In this document: positions 1 to 6,898 of the stretch, piece by piece
How the letters are laid out: every line of letters starts with the position of its first letter
Position numbering within the stretch: position 1 is the stretch's first letter
Assembly: GCA_007124105.1 (NCBI GenBank)
Contig: SLFT01000374.1
Coordinates: 1 to 8,418, forward strand
Direction of reading: 5' to 3'
Length of the DNA: 8,418 bases
From: Candidatus Hydrogenedentota bacterium
GTDB lineage: Bacteria > Hydrogenedentota > Hydrogenedentia > Hydrogenedentales > CAITNO01
Position numbers and translations under genes: made by a program
The notes under the pieces: generated by a model
What the model was told of the DNA's origin: nothing
The model's database searches: none
What the model saw: only the letters and a program-made list of their open reading frames with translations

Positions 1-167
1 ATGTAAAGCGCACGTCCTGATTCACGGGCGGCGGTAATGACTGTAGCAGTCCGCTCTACGGCTTCCCAATCAAGGCGCGAAAGCAATTCTGTCAACCGCG
101 CGTTATAGGAATGCGCGTACTGCGAGAAGGATTCTGCCCGGGAAAACAGTTCGGCCATCTTATGCAT
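1..167 (-). CDS. SIS-domain sugar-phosphate isomerase, GmhA-like (N-terminal 55 codons only)
   Basis: Partial gene running off the left edge. It begins MHKMAELFSRAESF, and the visible part ends with ITAARESGRALY. This layout, an alpha-helical N-terminus with a Leu/Arg-rich helix, a LDWEAVE segment and then 'AAR-x-SGRALY', resembles the start of phosphoheptose isomerases (GmhA, sedoheptulose-7-phosphate isomerase), where the next residues are usually the GNGGSA phosphate-binding loop. That loop lies outside the window, so the assignment rests on the helical lead-in alone. I chose the ATG at 167 because an AGGAG (178-182) sits 10 bases upstream; the in-frame ATG at 158 would be 19 bases away. 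The start lies 62 bases after the glyS stop on the same strand, so co-transcription is likely. A 6-bp hairpin (191-196 with 208-213) in the gap has no T-run and is not a convincing terminator. If GmhA, it would supply ADP-heptose for lipopolysaccharide. Another SIS-fold protein remains possible. Confidence 0.6.
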   Translation of the reverse strand, partial: MHKMAELFSRAESFSQYAHSYNARLTELLSRLDWEAVERTATVITAARESGRALY

Positions 168-229
168 GAAACAATCGCTCCTGTATCGTTGCCTTGTCCG
201 CTGCCGCCAAGGCGCGAATGGCCGCCGGT

Positions 230-1528
230 CTAAAATATATCGCGAACTGACACCTGCTTCAGAATAAAAGCGTCCACATCAGCCATGGGAAGACGTTCCT
301 GCTCCATACTGTCGCGATGGCGTATAGTCACCGTTTCGTCTTCTTTCGTCTGGTGGTCAACACAAATGCAGAAAGGCGTACCGATCTCGTCCTGGCGCCG
401 GTAGCGGCGTCCGATGGCGCCTGCATGATCGTAATAGGTAATGAACTTGCGGCGCAGCCGTTTCTCAAGGGTCTCGGCAATCTCGGCGAGGCCATCTTTT
501 TTGACTAACGGCAACACCGCCGCTTTAACGGGCGCAATTTTCGGATGAAACCGCATGACCACCCGTGTTTCGTCTTTCACTGTGTCTTCGTCGTAGGCGT
601 CGCACAACAACGCAAGCACCGTGCGATCAACACCCGCGGAAGGCTCGATAACCGTCGGAAGATAGCGCTCCTTGCGTTCAGCGTCGAAGAAACTCAGGTC
701 CTTGCCCGAATACTGGCTATGCTGCGTCAAATCGTATACGCCGCGATTGGCCAGTCCCTGCAATTCGCCCCAGCCGAAGGGGAACTCATATTCTACGTCT
801 ACAGTCCGTTTGGAATAGTGCGCCAGCGATTCCTTCGGATGCTCGAACCAGCGCAATTTATCTTCATGCAGACCGATGGCGAGATACCAGCCCCAGATTT
901 CCTGCTGCCAGCGGTCGAACCAGTCTGCGGCTTCGTCTTCGTGACAGAAGAATTCTATTTCCATTTGCTCGAATTCACGACTGCGGAAGATGAAGTTGCG
1001 CGGATTCACTTCGTTGCGAAAACTCTTGCCAATTTGCGCAATGCCGAAGGGTATCTTGACGCGCGTCGAGGACGCAATATCCTTGAAGCTGACGAAAATG
1101 GACTGGCACGTTTCCGGACGCAGATAGGTTTCTACTGCCGTGTCCTCGCTCACGCCCATGCGCGTGCGCAACATGCTGTTGAACGTGCGGGGCTCGGACA
1201 GTTCGCCGCCGCAGTCCGGGCATATCTCGCTCTCCAGGTGGTCCTGGCGAAACCGTTTCTTGCACGCTTTACAGTCCACAAGGATGTCGTGAAATTTTTC
1301 AACATGGCCGCTGGCTTCCCATACCCGCGGATGCATCAGGATGCTGGCGTCCAGCCCGACCATATCGTCTCGGCTTGTGACAAAAGTGTGCCACCAATGG
1401 TCTCTCAGGTTGCGCTTGAGCTCGACGCCAAGCGGCCCGAAATCCCAGCAGCCGTTAATGCCGCCGTAGATGCCGCTGGACTGAAATATGAACCCTTTGC
1501 GTTTACACAGACTTACAAGTTTGTCCAC
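230..1528 (-). CDS. glyS: Glycyl-tRNA synthetase, dimeric (alpha2) class II type
   Basis: Charges tRNA-Gly with glycine in the cytoplasm. The 432-residue protein is the single-chain eukaryote/archaea-like GlyRS, not the alpha2beta2 GlyQ/GlyS form. Seen in the sequence: N-terminal DKLVSLCKRKGFIF and the WDFGPLG signature (28-34); a zinc-ribbon-like pair CxxC (C86, C89) and CPDCGG (C103, C106); the RPET motif (137-140) followed by CQSIFVSF; class II motif 2 as FRNEVNPRNFIFRSREFEQ (170-188); YDLTQH and SGKDLSFFD (265-282); motif 3 as EPSAGVDR (295-302); and a C-terminal anticodon-binding domain from about 330 to 425. The family usually has RPET-AQGIFVNF, so C and S here replace small A and G residues. 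The start is GTG at 1528 with AGGAG (1535-1539) six bases upstream, and it ends in TAG. It is slightly short for the family but complete. Its leader (1529-1709) has its own promoter and several hairpins, so it is probably expressed separately from ftsK and the RodZ-like gene. Identification is secure. Confidence 0.97.
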   Translation of the reverse strand: MDKLVSLCKRKGFIFQSSGIYGGINGCWDFGPLGVELKRNLRDHWWHTFVTSRDDMVGLDASILMHPRVWEASGHVEKFHDILVDCKACKKRFRQDHLESEICPDCGGELSEPRTFNSMLRTRMGVSEDTAVETYLRPETCQSIFVSFKDIASSTRVKIPFGIAQIGKSFRNEVNPRNFIFRSREFEQMEIEFFCHEDEAADWFDRWQQEIWGWYLAIGLHEDKLRWFEHPKESLAHYSKRTVDVEYEFPFGWGELQGLANRGVYDLTQHSQYSGKDLSFFDAERKERYLPTVIEPSAGVDRTVLALLCDAYDEDTVKDETRVVMRFHPKIAPVKAAVLPLVKKDGLAEIAETLEKRLRRKFITYYDHAGAIGRRYRRQDEIGTPFCICVDHQTKEDETVTIRHRDSMEQERLPMADVDAFILKQVSVRDIF

Positions 1529-1575
1529 GATATTCTCCTGTTGCGCTGAAGGCGCGGATACTCCGCATTGAAATG

Positions 1576-1614
1576 GGCGCGAGCGGGAGTTTCAGAAAAT
1601 GCGGCTCGCGCCGC
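1576..1614 (-). promoter_or_regulatory. Competing hairpins in the glyS leader
   Basis: On the minus strand GCGGC-GCGA-GCCGC (1614-1601) forms a 5-bp stem capped by a GNRA-type tetraloop and followed by ATTTTC. Part of the same sequence, GGCGCGAGC (1612-1604), is perfectly complementary over 9 bases to GCTCGCGCC (1584-1576) just downstream. The short hairpin and the 9-bp long-range stem share bases and cannot form together. Such an arrangement is typical of leader switches, but function is inferred only, and a GC-rich leader can produce such pairings by chance. Confidence 0.35.
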
Positions 1615-1630
1615 CGCCACGCCGTGAAAT

Positions 1631-1661
1631 AATAAAAATGCCCCGCGCAGATGCGCCGGGG
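1631..1661 (-). terminator. Rho-independent terminator-like hairpin between the RodZ-like gene and glyS
   Basis: On the minus strand CCCCG(G)CGC pairs with GCGCGGGG through 8 base pairs with one bulged G and an ATCT loop, then runs into CATTTTTATT. This is a good intrinsic terminator for the ftsK / RodZ-like transcription unit, starting 74 bases after the RodZ-like stop. It also lies only about a dozen bases after the predicted start of the glyS promoter at 1680-1709, so it would fall inside the glyS leader and could act as an attenuator. Confidence 0.7.
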
Positions 1662-1679
1662 ACAACGACGGTACCGAAT

Positions 1680-1709
1680 AGTATAGTAAGGGGTGTTTTG
1701 ACAAGTCAA
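1680..1709 (-). promoter_or_regulatory. Predicted sigma70-type promoter for glyS
   Basis: Minus-strand TTGACT (1709-1704) and TATACT (1685-1680), each 5 of 6 to consensus, are separated by 18 bases. The predicted transcription start is near 1673, giving a glyS leader of about 145 bases. It lies between the RodZ-like stop and the terminator-like hairpin. Consensus match only; it assumes a standard housekeeping sigma factor. Confidence 0.6.
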
Positions 1710-1735
1710 ACGGCGGTTAGATAATACAGCGCCTT

Positions 1736-2218
1736 TTACAGGTCCTCCTGGAAATGCACAGGAGGCTCAATTTCAACGCCGCCCGCCTCAACACGGCTTT
1801 GCCAGCTTTCCGCTAACGGACGCACCAACGTGCTGTAGGTAAGCCAACCAAGCAGGATTACGACGCATACGGCGCCCCACGTGATAAGATCGTCAAGCCA
1901 GCGCGGATGGGGGCGCATCGTCTTTTCGACGCCGGCGGCGCGCTTCATGAAATTGAAAGGGCCGCTCACTTGTTCTGGTTGGGAACATATCAGGTACTGG
2001 TCCACGAACGGTTCCGGGTCCATCTCAAGGAAACGACAATAACTGCGCAGAAACCCGACGGCATACGCCTGTTCGGGCATGTCCTTGAAAACACCGGACT
2101 CGAATGCCTGTAAACAATGAGCCGACACGTGCGTACGCAACCGTGCGCCCTCAATCGAATACCCCTTCGATTCTCGACGTTCTCGCAGAACAACGCCAGG
2201 AAAATCATTTTCCTTCAT
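1736..2218 (-). CDS. RodZ-like helix-turn-helix membrane protein
   Basis: A 160-residue protein with an N-terminal cro/C1-type helix-turn-helix of the RodZ (HTH_25) kind at about 8-75. The diagnostic pattern is visible: VVLRERRESKGYSIEGAR, then LQAFESGVFKDMPEQAYAVGFLRSYCRFLEMDPE in shortened form: a Leu-Glu-x-Gly helix, a D-x-P turn and the Y-x-x-GFLRSYxRxLxMDP motif. One transmembrane helix follows at about 112-131. The remaining 29 residues are too short for the C-terminal beta domain (DUF4115) found in full RodZ. In RodZ the cytoplasmic HTH domain binds MreB and helps maintain rod shape; the same role is inferred here. The ATG at 2218 overlaps the ftsK TGA by four bases (ATGA), and AAGGAAG lies within the end of ftsK at a usable distance, so translation is coupled to ftsK. 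An intrinsic terminator follows. A membrane-anchored regulator is the main alternative. Confidence 0.8.
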   Translation of the reverse strand: MKENDFPGVVLRERRESKGYSIEGARLRTHVSAHCLQAFESGVFKDMPEQAYAVGFLRSYCRFLEMDPEPFVDQYLICSQPEQVSGPFNFMKRAAGVEKTMRPHPRWLDDLITWGAVCVVILLGWLTYSTLVRPLAESWQSRVEAGGVEIEPPVHFQEDL

Positions 2219-5070
2219 GTCAGTTCTTCCTTCGCCGCTGTGGCTACAAGTATCTCCCTTGCCTTGCTGCCCGTGTGCGGGCCCACGATGCCCTTCAGTT
2301 CCATCATATCAACCAATCGAGCAGCTCTAGTATACCCTACACGCAACCGTCGTTGCACCATTGATATCGAGGCCTGGCCCGTTTCCAGTACAACACGCAC
2401 AGCGTCCTCGAAAAGCGGGTCGTCCTCCGCTTCCATGTCGCTCATGGCGTCCTTGCTCTTTCCGAAGTTTGCTATCTCGTCCCGGTACTGCGGCGGCGCC
2501 TGGCGCTTCAGGTGAGCTATGAGGCTCAACATCTCCTCATCGCTCACAAACGCGCCCTGGATGCGCGCGGGTTTGGACTGGCCCGCGGGCAGGTACAGCA
2601 TATCGCCCATGCCAATGAGGCGCTCAGCGCCGATTTCATCCAGGATGCATCTTGAGTCTACACGCGATGACACCTGGAACGAAATACGCGCGGGAAAATT
2701 CGCTTTGATCACACCGGTAAGCACGTCTACCGACGGGCGCTGTGTGGCAATAATCAGATGGATGCCCACAGCGCGGGCAAGCTGCGCCAGTCGCGCAATA
2801 GCATCTTCAACTTCAGCGCGGGCAAGCATCATGAGATCAGCCAGCTCGTCAATGACACATACAATGAACGGCAGTTTGCGCACCACACTGACTGATTTGT
2901 TCCTATGCGCGCCCTCCATCTCAATTTCACCGTTTTCAACGCTCTCATTATAGACCTCGATATTACGCACACGCAAGTAGGCGAATAACCGGTACCGTTC
3001 TTCCATTTCATTGATCAGCCAGGTCAGGGACGCCGCCGCCTTTTTGGGGTCGGTAACCACAGGCGTGATCAGGTGCGGAATATCGTTGAAGATGGAAAGT
3101 TCCACCATCTTCGGATCAATCAACATCAATTGCAACTGGTCGGGCGTGTGTTGATACAACAGGCTCGCCAGCAGCGACTTGATGCACACCGTTTTGCCCG
3201 CGCCCGTGGCGCCGGCCACAAGCAGATGCGGCATGCGCATCAGATCAGCAATGCATACAGTGCCGGCAATATCCTTGCCGAGCGCCAGTTCGAGGCTGCA
3301 ACCAGCCTGCGCAAATTTGGGGTGTTCCAGCAGTTCGCGAACAACCACCGGGTCCCGGTCTTCATTGGATATTTCAATGCCTACGCGCCCCTTGCCGGGG
3401 ATGGGCGCTTCAACGCGTACACCCTTCGCCTTGAGCGCCAACGCGATATCGTCTGTCAAGGACAAGAAACGACTTACCTTCATGCCGGGCGCGGGCTCCA
3501 GTTCAAAACGTGTAATGGTCGGCCCCCGGGTCACGTCTGTAACCTGCGCCTCCAGGTTGAATGTGCGCAGCATCTCTTCCAGGCGTGTGGCTGTATCGCC
3601 CAGTTTCTCGCGTAGATTCGGGATAATCTTACGCTCGGCAGGCGCGAACAAATCAAGGGACGGACGTTGATAAACATCGGGGTACTGATAGCCCTCGGGC
3701 AAGGCATCTTCCTGCGGCGCACTCTTACGGCGCAGGCGCGGCGTCGGCGGCGCGGGTTTCTCCACGGCAGCAAGTACGGTCTCGACCTTGAGTGGCTGGT
3801 CCGATTCAGTGGTTTCAACAACGGATAAAGGCTTGCCTTCATCATTTGCTGCGGCTGGCTCGACAACGGCGTCCTCTTCGCTGGGCTCATCATCCTGCGA
3901 TGGAGGTGTCGCTTCGAGCCTGGGCGGAGCCTCGGCGGGAAACATTTTTTCCAAGGCCCGCGCATCGGCGTCCGGATCCGGTATATCGTCAAAGGGCGCG
4001 GGCGCCATTTCATTTCGTTGCGGCGGTTGCGCGAGTTTTTCTTGTATAACGTCTCGACTGGGAACGACCTCTTCTTCCACATCATCCACGCCGCCGCCCG
4101 AAACAAAGATATTGGGCGCGGAAACGCTGGATGCTTCCGCCATTGCGGATTCAGGCGTCTCCACATACGTTTTATGGCTGAATTGTAGCGTTAACGCAGT
4201 AAGAATGCGCCGAACAAGACCAGGCGTATCCGGTTCCTCGCCCCCTGGTCCCGTTATGGGCGGCGCTTCCGCCATCGCGGGTTCAGGCGTCTCCACATAC
4301 GTCTTATGGCCGAACCGTGGCGTTAACGCAGCAAGGATGCGCCAAACAAGACCGGGCGCATCCGTTTCCAAGACCGCCGGCGCCGTTGCGGGCGTCGCTT
4401 CCATTTCAAAAGACTCCATTGCGGGCGCTTTATCTGGGGCGTCTACATTGGTTAACCAACTGACCACACGCCAAAGCTGCCGTACCAGAAACCATGAGCC
4501 GCGCAGCAACCACCGCAACACGCGTTGTACATAGAGTATAAAATGGACGAAAAGAAAGTCTGTCGCAAGCAACAATCCCATCAACGCCATGGTTGCCGCC
4601 ATCACAATTGACCCGATTATGCCGAAGTTATGCGCCAGAAAACGTTCAGCCACAAAAGCGCCGAAGGCGCCGCCGGCTTCCGCGTTGGTAAAGCCCTGGC
4701 GCAAACTCAGCTGCAACGCCCCCGCAATCGCGCCCGTAAGCAAGACCAGCCCCACAATACGCGTGGCCAACCGGCCGATAGGGCGGTGTACAAGCAGCTT
4801 TAACGCCCATATTCCGGTAAGCGCATACAGCACATGGGCAGCGTCGCCAACCAAAACAGCGAGTACGCCCGCCACAAACGCGCCCGGCGCGCCCAGTAAA
4901 TTGGGCACACTCAACATGCCGTCAAGGGGACGACCGGCTTCCGCCCCCGCCTCAAAACCATCCGTCACCAGCGACAGCATCAGGAATACCGTCAGCACAA
5001 GCATAAGTATCCCGTATATCTCACACTTGCGTTCCAGGCTGATAAAACCATCGTTATCCAACGCGAACAT
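2215..5070 (-). CDS. ftsK: DNA translocase FtsK/SpoIIIE
   Basis: Septum-anchored ATPase that pumps chromosomal DNA during division and helps resolve dimers at dif. With the start used here it has 951 residues. Membrane helices lie at about 18-35, 63-94, 104-120 and 147-178; a long acidic, Pro/Ala-rich linker runs from about 215 to 480; the alpha domain covers 480-595 (PNLREKLGDTATRLEEML onward); the RecA-like motor has Walker A GATGAGKT (620-627, K626) and Walker B VCVIDELAD (D741, E742), plus IIATQRPSVDVLTGVIKAN; the C-terminal gamma winged helix (883-951) is complete, with SMVQRRLRVGYTRAARLVD, the part that reads polar octamers. The frame stays open upstream to a GTG at 5205, but that start has no ribosome-binding site, and a likely promoter (5113-5141) lies inside the extension. 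I therefore prefer ATG 5070 (MFALDND, GGGAG very close upstream); ATG 5097 is the alternative. The linker holds a tandem-like duplication (residues 236-269 and 280-313). The stop overlaps the RodZ-like gene. Confidence 0.96.
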   Translation of the reverse strand: MFALDNDGFISLERKCEIYGILMLVLTVFLMLSLVTDGFEAGAEAGRPLDGMLSVPNLLGAPGAFVAGVLAVLVGDAAHVLYALTGIWALKLLVHRPIGRLATRIVGLVLLTGAIAGALQLSLRQGFTNAEAGGAFGAFVAERFLAHNFGIIGSIVMAATMALMGLLLATDFLFVHFILYVQRVLRWLLRGSWFLVRQLWRVVSWLTNVDAPDKAPAMESFEMEATPATAPAVLETDAPGLVWRILAALTPRFGHKTYVETPEPAMAEAPPITGPGGEEPDTPGLVRRILTALTLQFSHKTYVETPESAMAEASSVSAPNIFVSGGGVDDVEEEVVPSRDVIQEKLAQPPQRNEMAPAPFDDIPDPDADARALEKMFPAEAPPRLEATPPSQDDEPSEEDAVVEPAAANDEGKPLSVVETTESDQPLKVETVLAAVEKPAPPTPRLRRKSAPQEDALPEGYQYPDVYQRPSLDLFAPAERKIIPNLREKLGDTATRLEEMLRTFNLEAQVTDVTRGPTITRFELEPAPGMKVSRFLSLTDDIALALKAKGVRVEAPIPGKGRVGIEISNEDRDPVVVRELLEHPKFAQAGCSLELALGKDIAGTVCIADLMRMPHLLVAGATGAGKTVCIKSLLASLLYQHTPDQLQLMLIDPKMVELSIFNDIPHLITPVVTDPKKAAASLTWLINEMEERYRLFAYLRVRNIEVYNESVENGEIEMEGAHRNKSVSVVRKLPFIVCVIDELADLMMLARAEVEDAIARLAQLARAVGIHLIIATQRPSVDVLTGVIKANFPARISFQVSSRVDSRCILDEIGAERLIGMGDMLYLPAGQSKPARIQGAFVSDEEMLSLIAHLKRQAPPQYRDEIANFGKSKDAMSDMEAEDDPLFEDAVRVVLETGQASISMVQRRLRVGYTRAARLVDMMELKGIVGPHTGSKAREILVATAAKEELT
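4133..4364 (-). repeat. Duplicated 100-base module in the ftsK linker
   Basis: Bases 4133-4232 and 4265-4364 are direct repeats at a period of 132 bases (44 codons), with 88 of 100 positions identical. Both encode a module of the form D-x-PGLV-x-RIL-x-ALT-x-x-F-x-HKTYVETPE-x-AMAEA. All 12 differences are transitions, and 7 of them change the residue. The C-terminal copy (4133-4232) carries the A:T version at 11 of the 12 sites. The module sits in the flexible linker between the membrane anchor and the motor. Confidence 0.9.
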
Positions 5071-5112
5071 TCTCCCAAAGCTGCATATAACACACATCTG
5101 TCCACTATCCCT

Positions 5113-5141
5113 ATCGTAACACAAAAGAAACGGGATTGCAA
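5113..5141 (-). promoter_or_regulatory. Predicted promoter for ftsK
   Basis: Minus-strand TTGCAA (5141-5136) and TACGAT (5118-5113), each 4 of 6 to consensus, have an ideal 17-base spacer. The predicted start near 5106 leaves a leader of about 36 bases before ATG 5070. The local base composition is more A+T-rich than the gene body, which agrees with this stretch being non-coding and supports the shorter ftsK. Confidence 0.45.
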
Positions 5142-5205
5142 CAAAATGTGGTGGTTTTGAGGCAGGGCCATCACTACATATAGATGTTTGACTGAACTTG
5201 TCCAC

Positions 5206-5358
5206 TGGCGCATGTTGTTATGTGATGCAGATAGGCTTGACCGTTCCAGTGCAATAGCGCACTGGTTATCTTCGCAGGCGCAGCAGAGATATAGTGGGAG
5301 ATAGGGGGCTGCCACTTACGGTGACAGCGGCCGTCACATGGCGCAATTCCCGATGACC
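5206..5358. other. Intergenic region between ftsK and the lipoprotein gene, with two small hairpins
   Basis: No gene seen. Two inverted repeats stand out: CCAGTGC-(6)-GCACTGG at 5246-5265, a perfect 7-bp stem, and GTGAC-(7)-GTCAC at 5321-5337, 21 bases after the lipoprotein stop, which extends inward with one wobble and one GC pair. Neither is followed by a T-run on the minus strand, so neither is a clear intrinsic terminator. The first could be a protein-binding dyad or part of a Rho-dependent end. Confidence 0.4.
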
Positions 5359-6315
5359 TTACTTTCGATACGCTACATAGATATCCGCTTCAATTCCCAC
5401 GTCGTATTCGAAGTAGTGGTGGATAAAATACAGGTTGCCCGCATCGTCAAGGGTGGGCTCGCCCGCAAACTGCGACACAATAACCTCCGGTTCACCCCAG
5501 CGCCCCGCTACGCGCAGGGAGCGGAACACGGCGGGGGTTCCCTGGTACGTCCGCGTGAACCACAGCTCGTTGCCGTCTGACGACACGAAAGGGAATCCGT
5601 CCATCTCGGGCGTATTCACCGCTTCAACATTGATAGGGTCGGACCAGGAAACGCCTGCCCGCGTGGTTACCCAGATATCGTAGTTCCCCATGCCGCCCGG
5701 ACGATCCGAATGGAAGTACAAGTCATCGCCGTAAATATGGACTTCGCCAATCTGGAGTTCATGCATCAGCCGGTCTCCCACATAGGCCCAGTTCCGCCAT
5801 CTTCCGTCTATCCATTCCGCGGTAAACATGTTTACACCGGCGTAACCCTCACGCGCGGACGCAAACCACATCTCGTCTCCTTGAACGCACACCGCGCCGT
5901 CCAGCGCGAGTTTCCCCGGCTTTTGCAACCACACACGTTCAGGCTCGCGCCAAACGCCATCCTGCCTGTAGGAAACCCACACCCCGGTAACGCCGTCCAG
6001 CAGTTGTTTTTCCGGTGGAACGCGCATGTCCGGCGTGAAAAAGAAATAGAGCGTGTTGCCATCCGGAAGAATGAATGCCGAGTCTTCCGCGCCCGCCGTA
6101 TTTACGGGGTAAGGCAACGGTACCGGCGCCTCATACTCATCCGAATGCAAAATCGGCGGATGATGATCCGTCTCCGGTCCCCGCTTAACAATATCTGGTG
6201 GAATGGTATCATGTCGGTTGACATCTGGATACATATCGCTTTCATCACAACCGACAAGAGTAAACACTCCAAAGAACATCGCGCCGATACAAAGTGTACA
6301 CACCGTACCTTTCAT
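5359..6315 (-). CDS. Lipoprotein with TolB/PD40-type beta-propeller repeats
   Basis: A 318-residue exported lipoprotein of unknown specific function. It starts MKGTVCTLCIGAMFFGVFTL and has a lipobox LVGC, with C23 as the lipidated residue; Asp at +2 would favour inner-membrane retention by the E. coli rule, which may not hold in this lineage. The rest is built from at least five propeller-like strands of the form 'D/E-x-hydrophobic-x-GN-x-L-Y/W-F': about 77-94 (ILPDGNTLYFFF), 139-155 (GDEMWFASAR), 189-205 (GDDLYFHSDRPGGMGNYDIW), 239-255 (SSDGNELWFTR) and 285-302 (DDAGNLYFIHH). The SDRPGG-x-G-x-YDIW pattern is typical of PD40/TolB-like repeats, also seen in OmpA-associated lipoproteins. The ATG at 6315 has AGGAG (6323-6327) seven bases upstream. 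An in-frame TTG at 6333 overlaps that site and is unlikely. The gene follows the four-helix protein by 40 bases and probably shares its transcript. Binding or scaffolding is inferred from the fold; no catalytic residues are evident. Confidence 0.85.
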   Translation of the reverse strand: MKGTVCTLCIGAMFFGVFTLVGCDESDMYPDVNRHDTIPPDIVKRGPETDHHPPILHSDEYEAPVPLPYPVNTAGAEDSAFILPDGNTLYFFFTPDMRVPPEKQLLDGVTGVWVSYRQDGVWREPERVWLQKPGKLALDGAVCVQGDEMWFASAREGYAGVNMFTAEWIDGRWRNWAYVGDRLMHELQIGEVHIYGDDLYFHSDRPGGMGNYDIWVTTRAGVSWSDPINVEAVNTPEMDGFPFVSSDGNELWFTRTYQGTPAVFRSLRVAGRWGEPEVIVSQFAGEPTLDDAGNLYFIHHYFEYDVGIEADIYVAYRK

Positions 6316-6322
6316 TGCGTAA

Positions 6323-6327
6323 CTCCT
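6323..6327 (-). promoter_or_regulatory. Ribosome-binding site that sets the lipoprotein start
   Basis: AGGAG on the minus strand, seven bases before ATG 6315. It lies inside the longer reading frame that opens at TTG 6333, which argues for the shorter protein. Confidence 0.8.
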
Positions 6328-6355
6328 TATCAACCATCACCAGTCAACGCGCTCT

Positions 6356-6778
6356 TCAAGGAAGTCGAGCGTCTCCATCCTTCCAGCGGCGCGCGCCAAC
6401 AGTAACAAAGGGACTCATGCAGGCAATAATCCACAAGAAATGCCACCAGGCAAGACCATTCTCCTTCAGGCCGCCCAGACTCCAGACAACCCAGCATACG
6501 GCGCCCAGAAAAACCGCAAAGGGAGGCGGCATCAACAGGTAGTACCGCGTCGAAGGCCACCGCCAGGGCGCGAACACGAAAACAAATGTCATCGCAAGCG
6601 CAAATATCCCCAGCGCAATAAAACCTTGGATAAAGTACCCCTGCGCAAAACGCAGAATCACAAATACAAGAAGCCACAAAAAACCGCCGGTCCACCCGCC
6701 CAGCCAACCGAGTTTTTCCCCTGTACGGCGCGGCTGCACATTCGCCACGGCAGATTCGGTCGAATATTTCGATGCCAT
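6356..6778 (-). CDS. Hypothetical four-helix membrane protein
   Basis: I do not recognise this 140-residue protein as any named family. It has a short polar N-terminus with ARRTG-like basic residues (QPRRTGEK, 15-22), four predicted membrane helices at about 25-43, 48-69, 79-101 and 108-127, and a short charged tail (RRWKDGDARLP). It is rich in Trp and Phe, with the loop APWRWPSTRYY between helices 2 and 3. The even helix count and the 'positive-inside' rule suggest both ends are cytoplasmic. The ATG at 6778 has an AGGGA about nine bases upstream. An overlapping frame (6330-6869, same strand) encodes a Cys/Arg-rich sequence with no sensible pattern; the hydrophobic periodicity here marks this frame as the real one. 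It lies 40 bases upstream of the lipoprotein gene and downstream of an extended -10 promoter, so the two may form an envelope-protein operon. Confidence 0.75.
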   Translation of the reverse strand: MASKYSTESAVANVQPRRTGEKLGWLGGWTGGFLWLLVFVILRFAQGYFIQGFIALGIFALAMTFVFVFAPWRWPSTRYYLLMPPPFAVFLGAVCWVVWSLGGLKENGLAWWHFLWIIACMSPFVTVGARRWKDGDARLP

Positions 6779-6898
6779 AATGTAGCGTCCCTTTCCCTCG
6801 CGACCTGTTACATCGCGTTGCAGAAATTCCCATTGCGAAAAAACGCGCAGGGATTCCTCGCTTGAACACGCTATTTCACGAGTCTTCCTATCATCTAC

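Noticed and set aside
1516..1528. Similarity of the glyS start (GTGGACAAACTTG) to GTGGACAAGTTCA at 5193-5205 as a shared regulatory repeat
   Set aside because: The match is only about ten bases, one copy is a coding start and the other lies in a probably non-coding stretch. Chance is the simpler explanation.
545..1549. A 334-codon plus-strand frame opposite glyS
   Set aside because: It is antisense to the secure GlyRS gene, shows no family pattern, and is explained by GC-rich codon use on the other strand.
1529..1735. T-box riboswitch upstream of glyS
   Set aside because: The leader is too short at about 145 bases and contains no T-box consensus or specifier-loop arrangement that I can find.
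3788..4534. A Ser/Ala-rich 248-codon plus-strand frame
   Set aside because: It mirrors the low-complexity FtsK linker, including its duplication, and has no independent support.
5071..5205. A 45-residue N-terminal extension of FtsK starting at GTG 5205
   Set aside because: There is no ribosome-binding site, the stretch is more A+T-rich and includes a plausible promoter, and the residues before the first membrane helix are not FtsK-like. ATG 5097 is not excluded.
5246..5265. The perfect 7-bp hairpin as an intrinsic terminator
   Set aside because: No T-run follows on the minus strand, so I list it only as a hairpin.
6330..6869. A 179-codon frame on the minus strand overlapping the four-helix gene
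   Set aside because: Its product is a Cys/Arg-rich mixture with no domain pattern, while the 140-codon frame gives four clean membrane helices with a plausible start.
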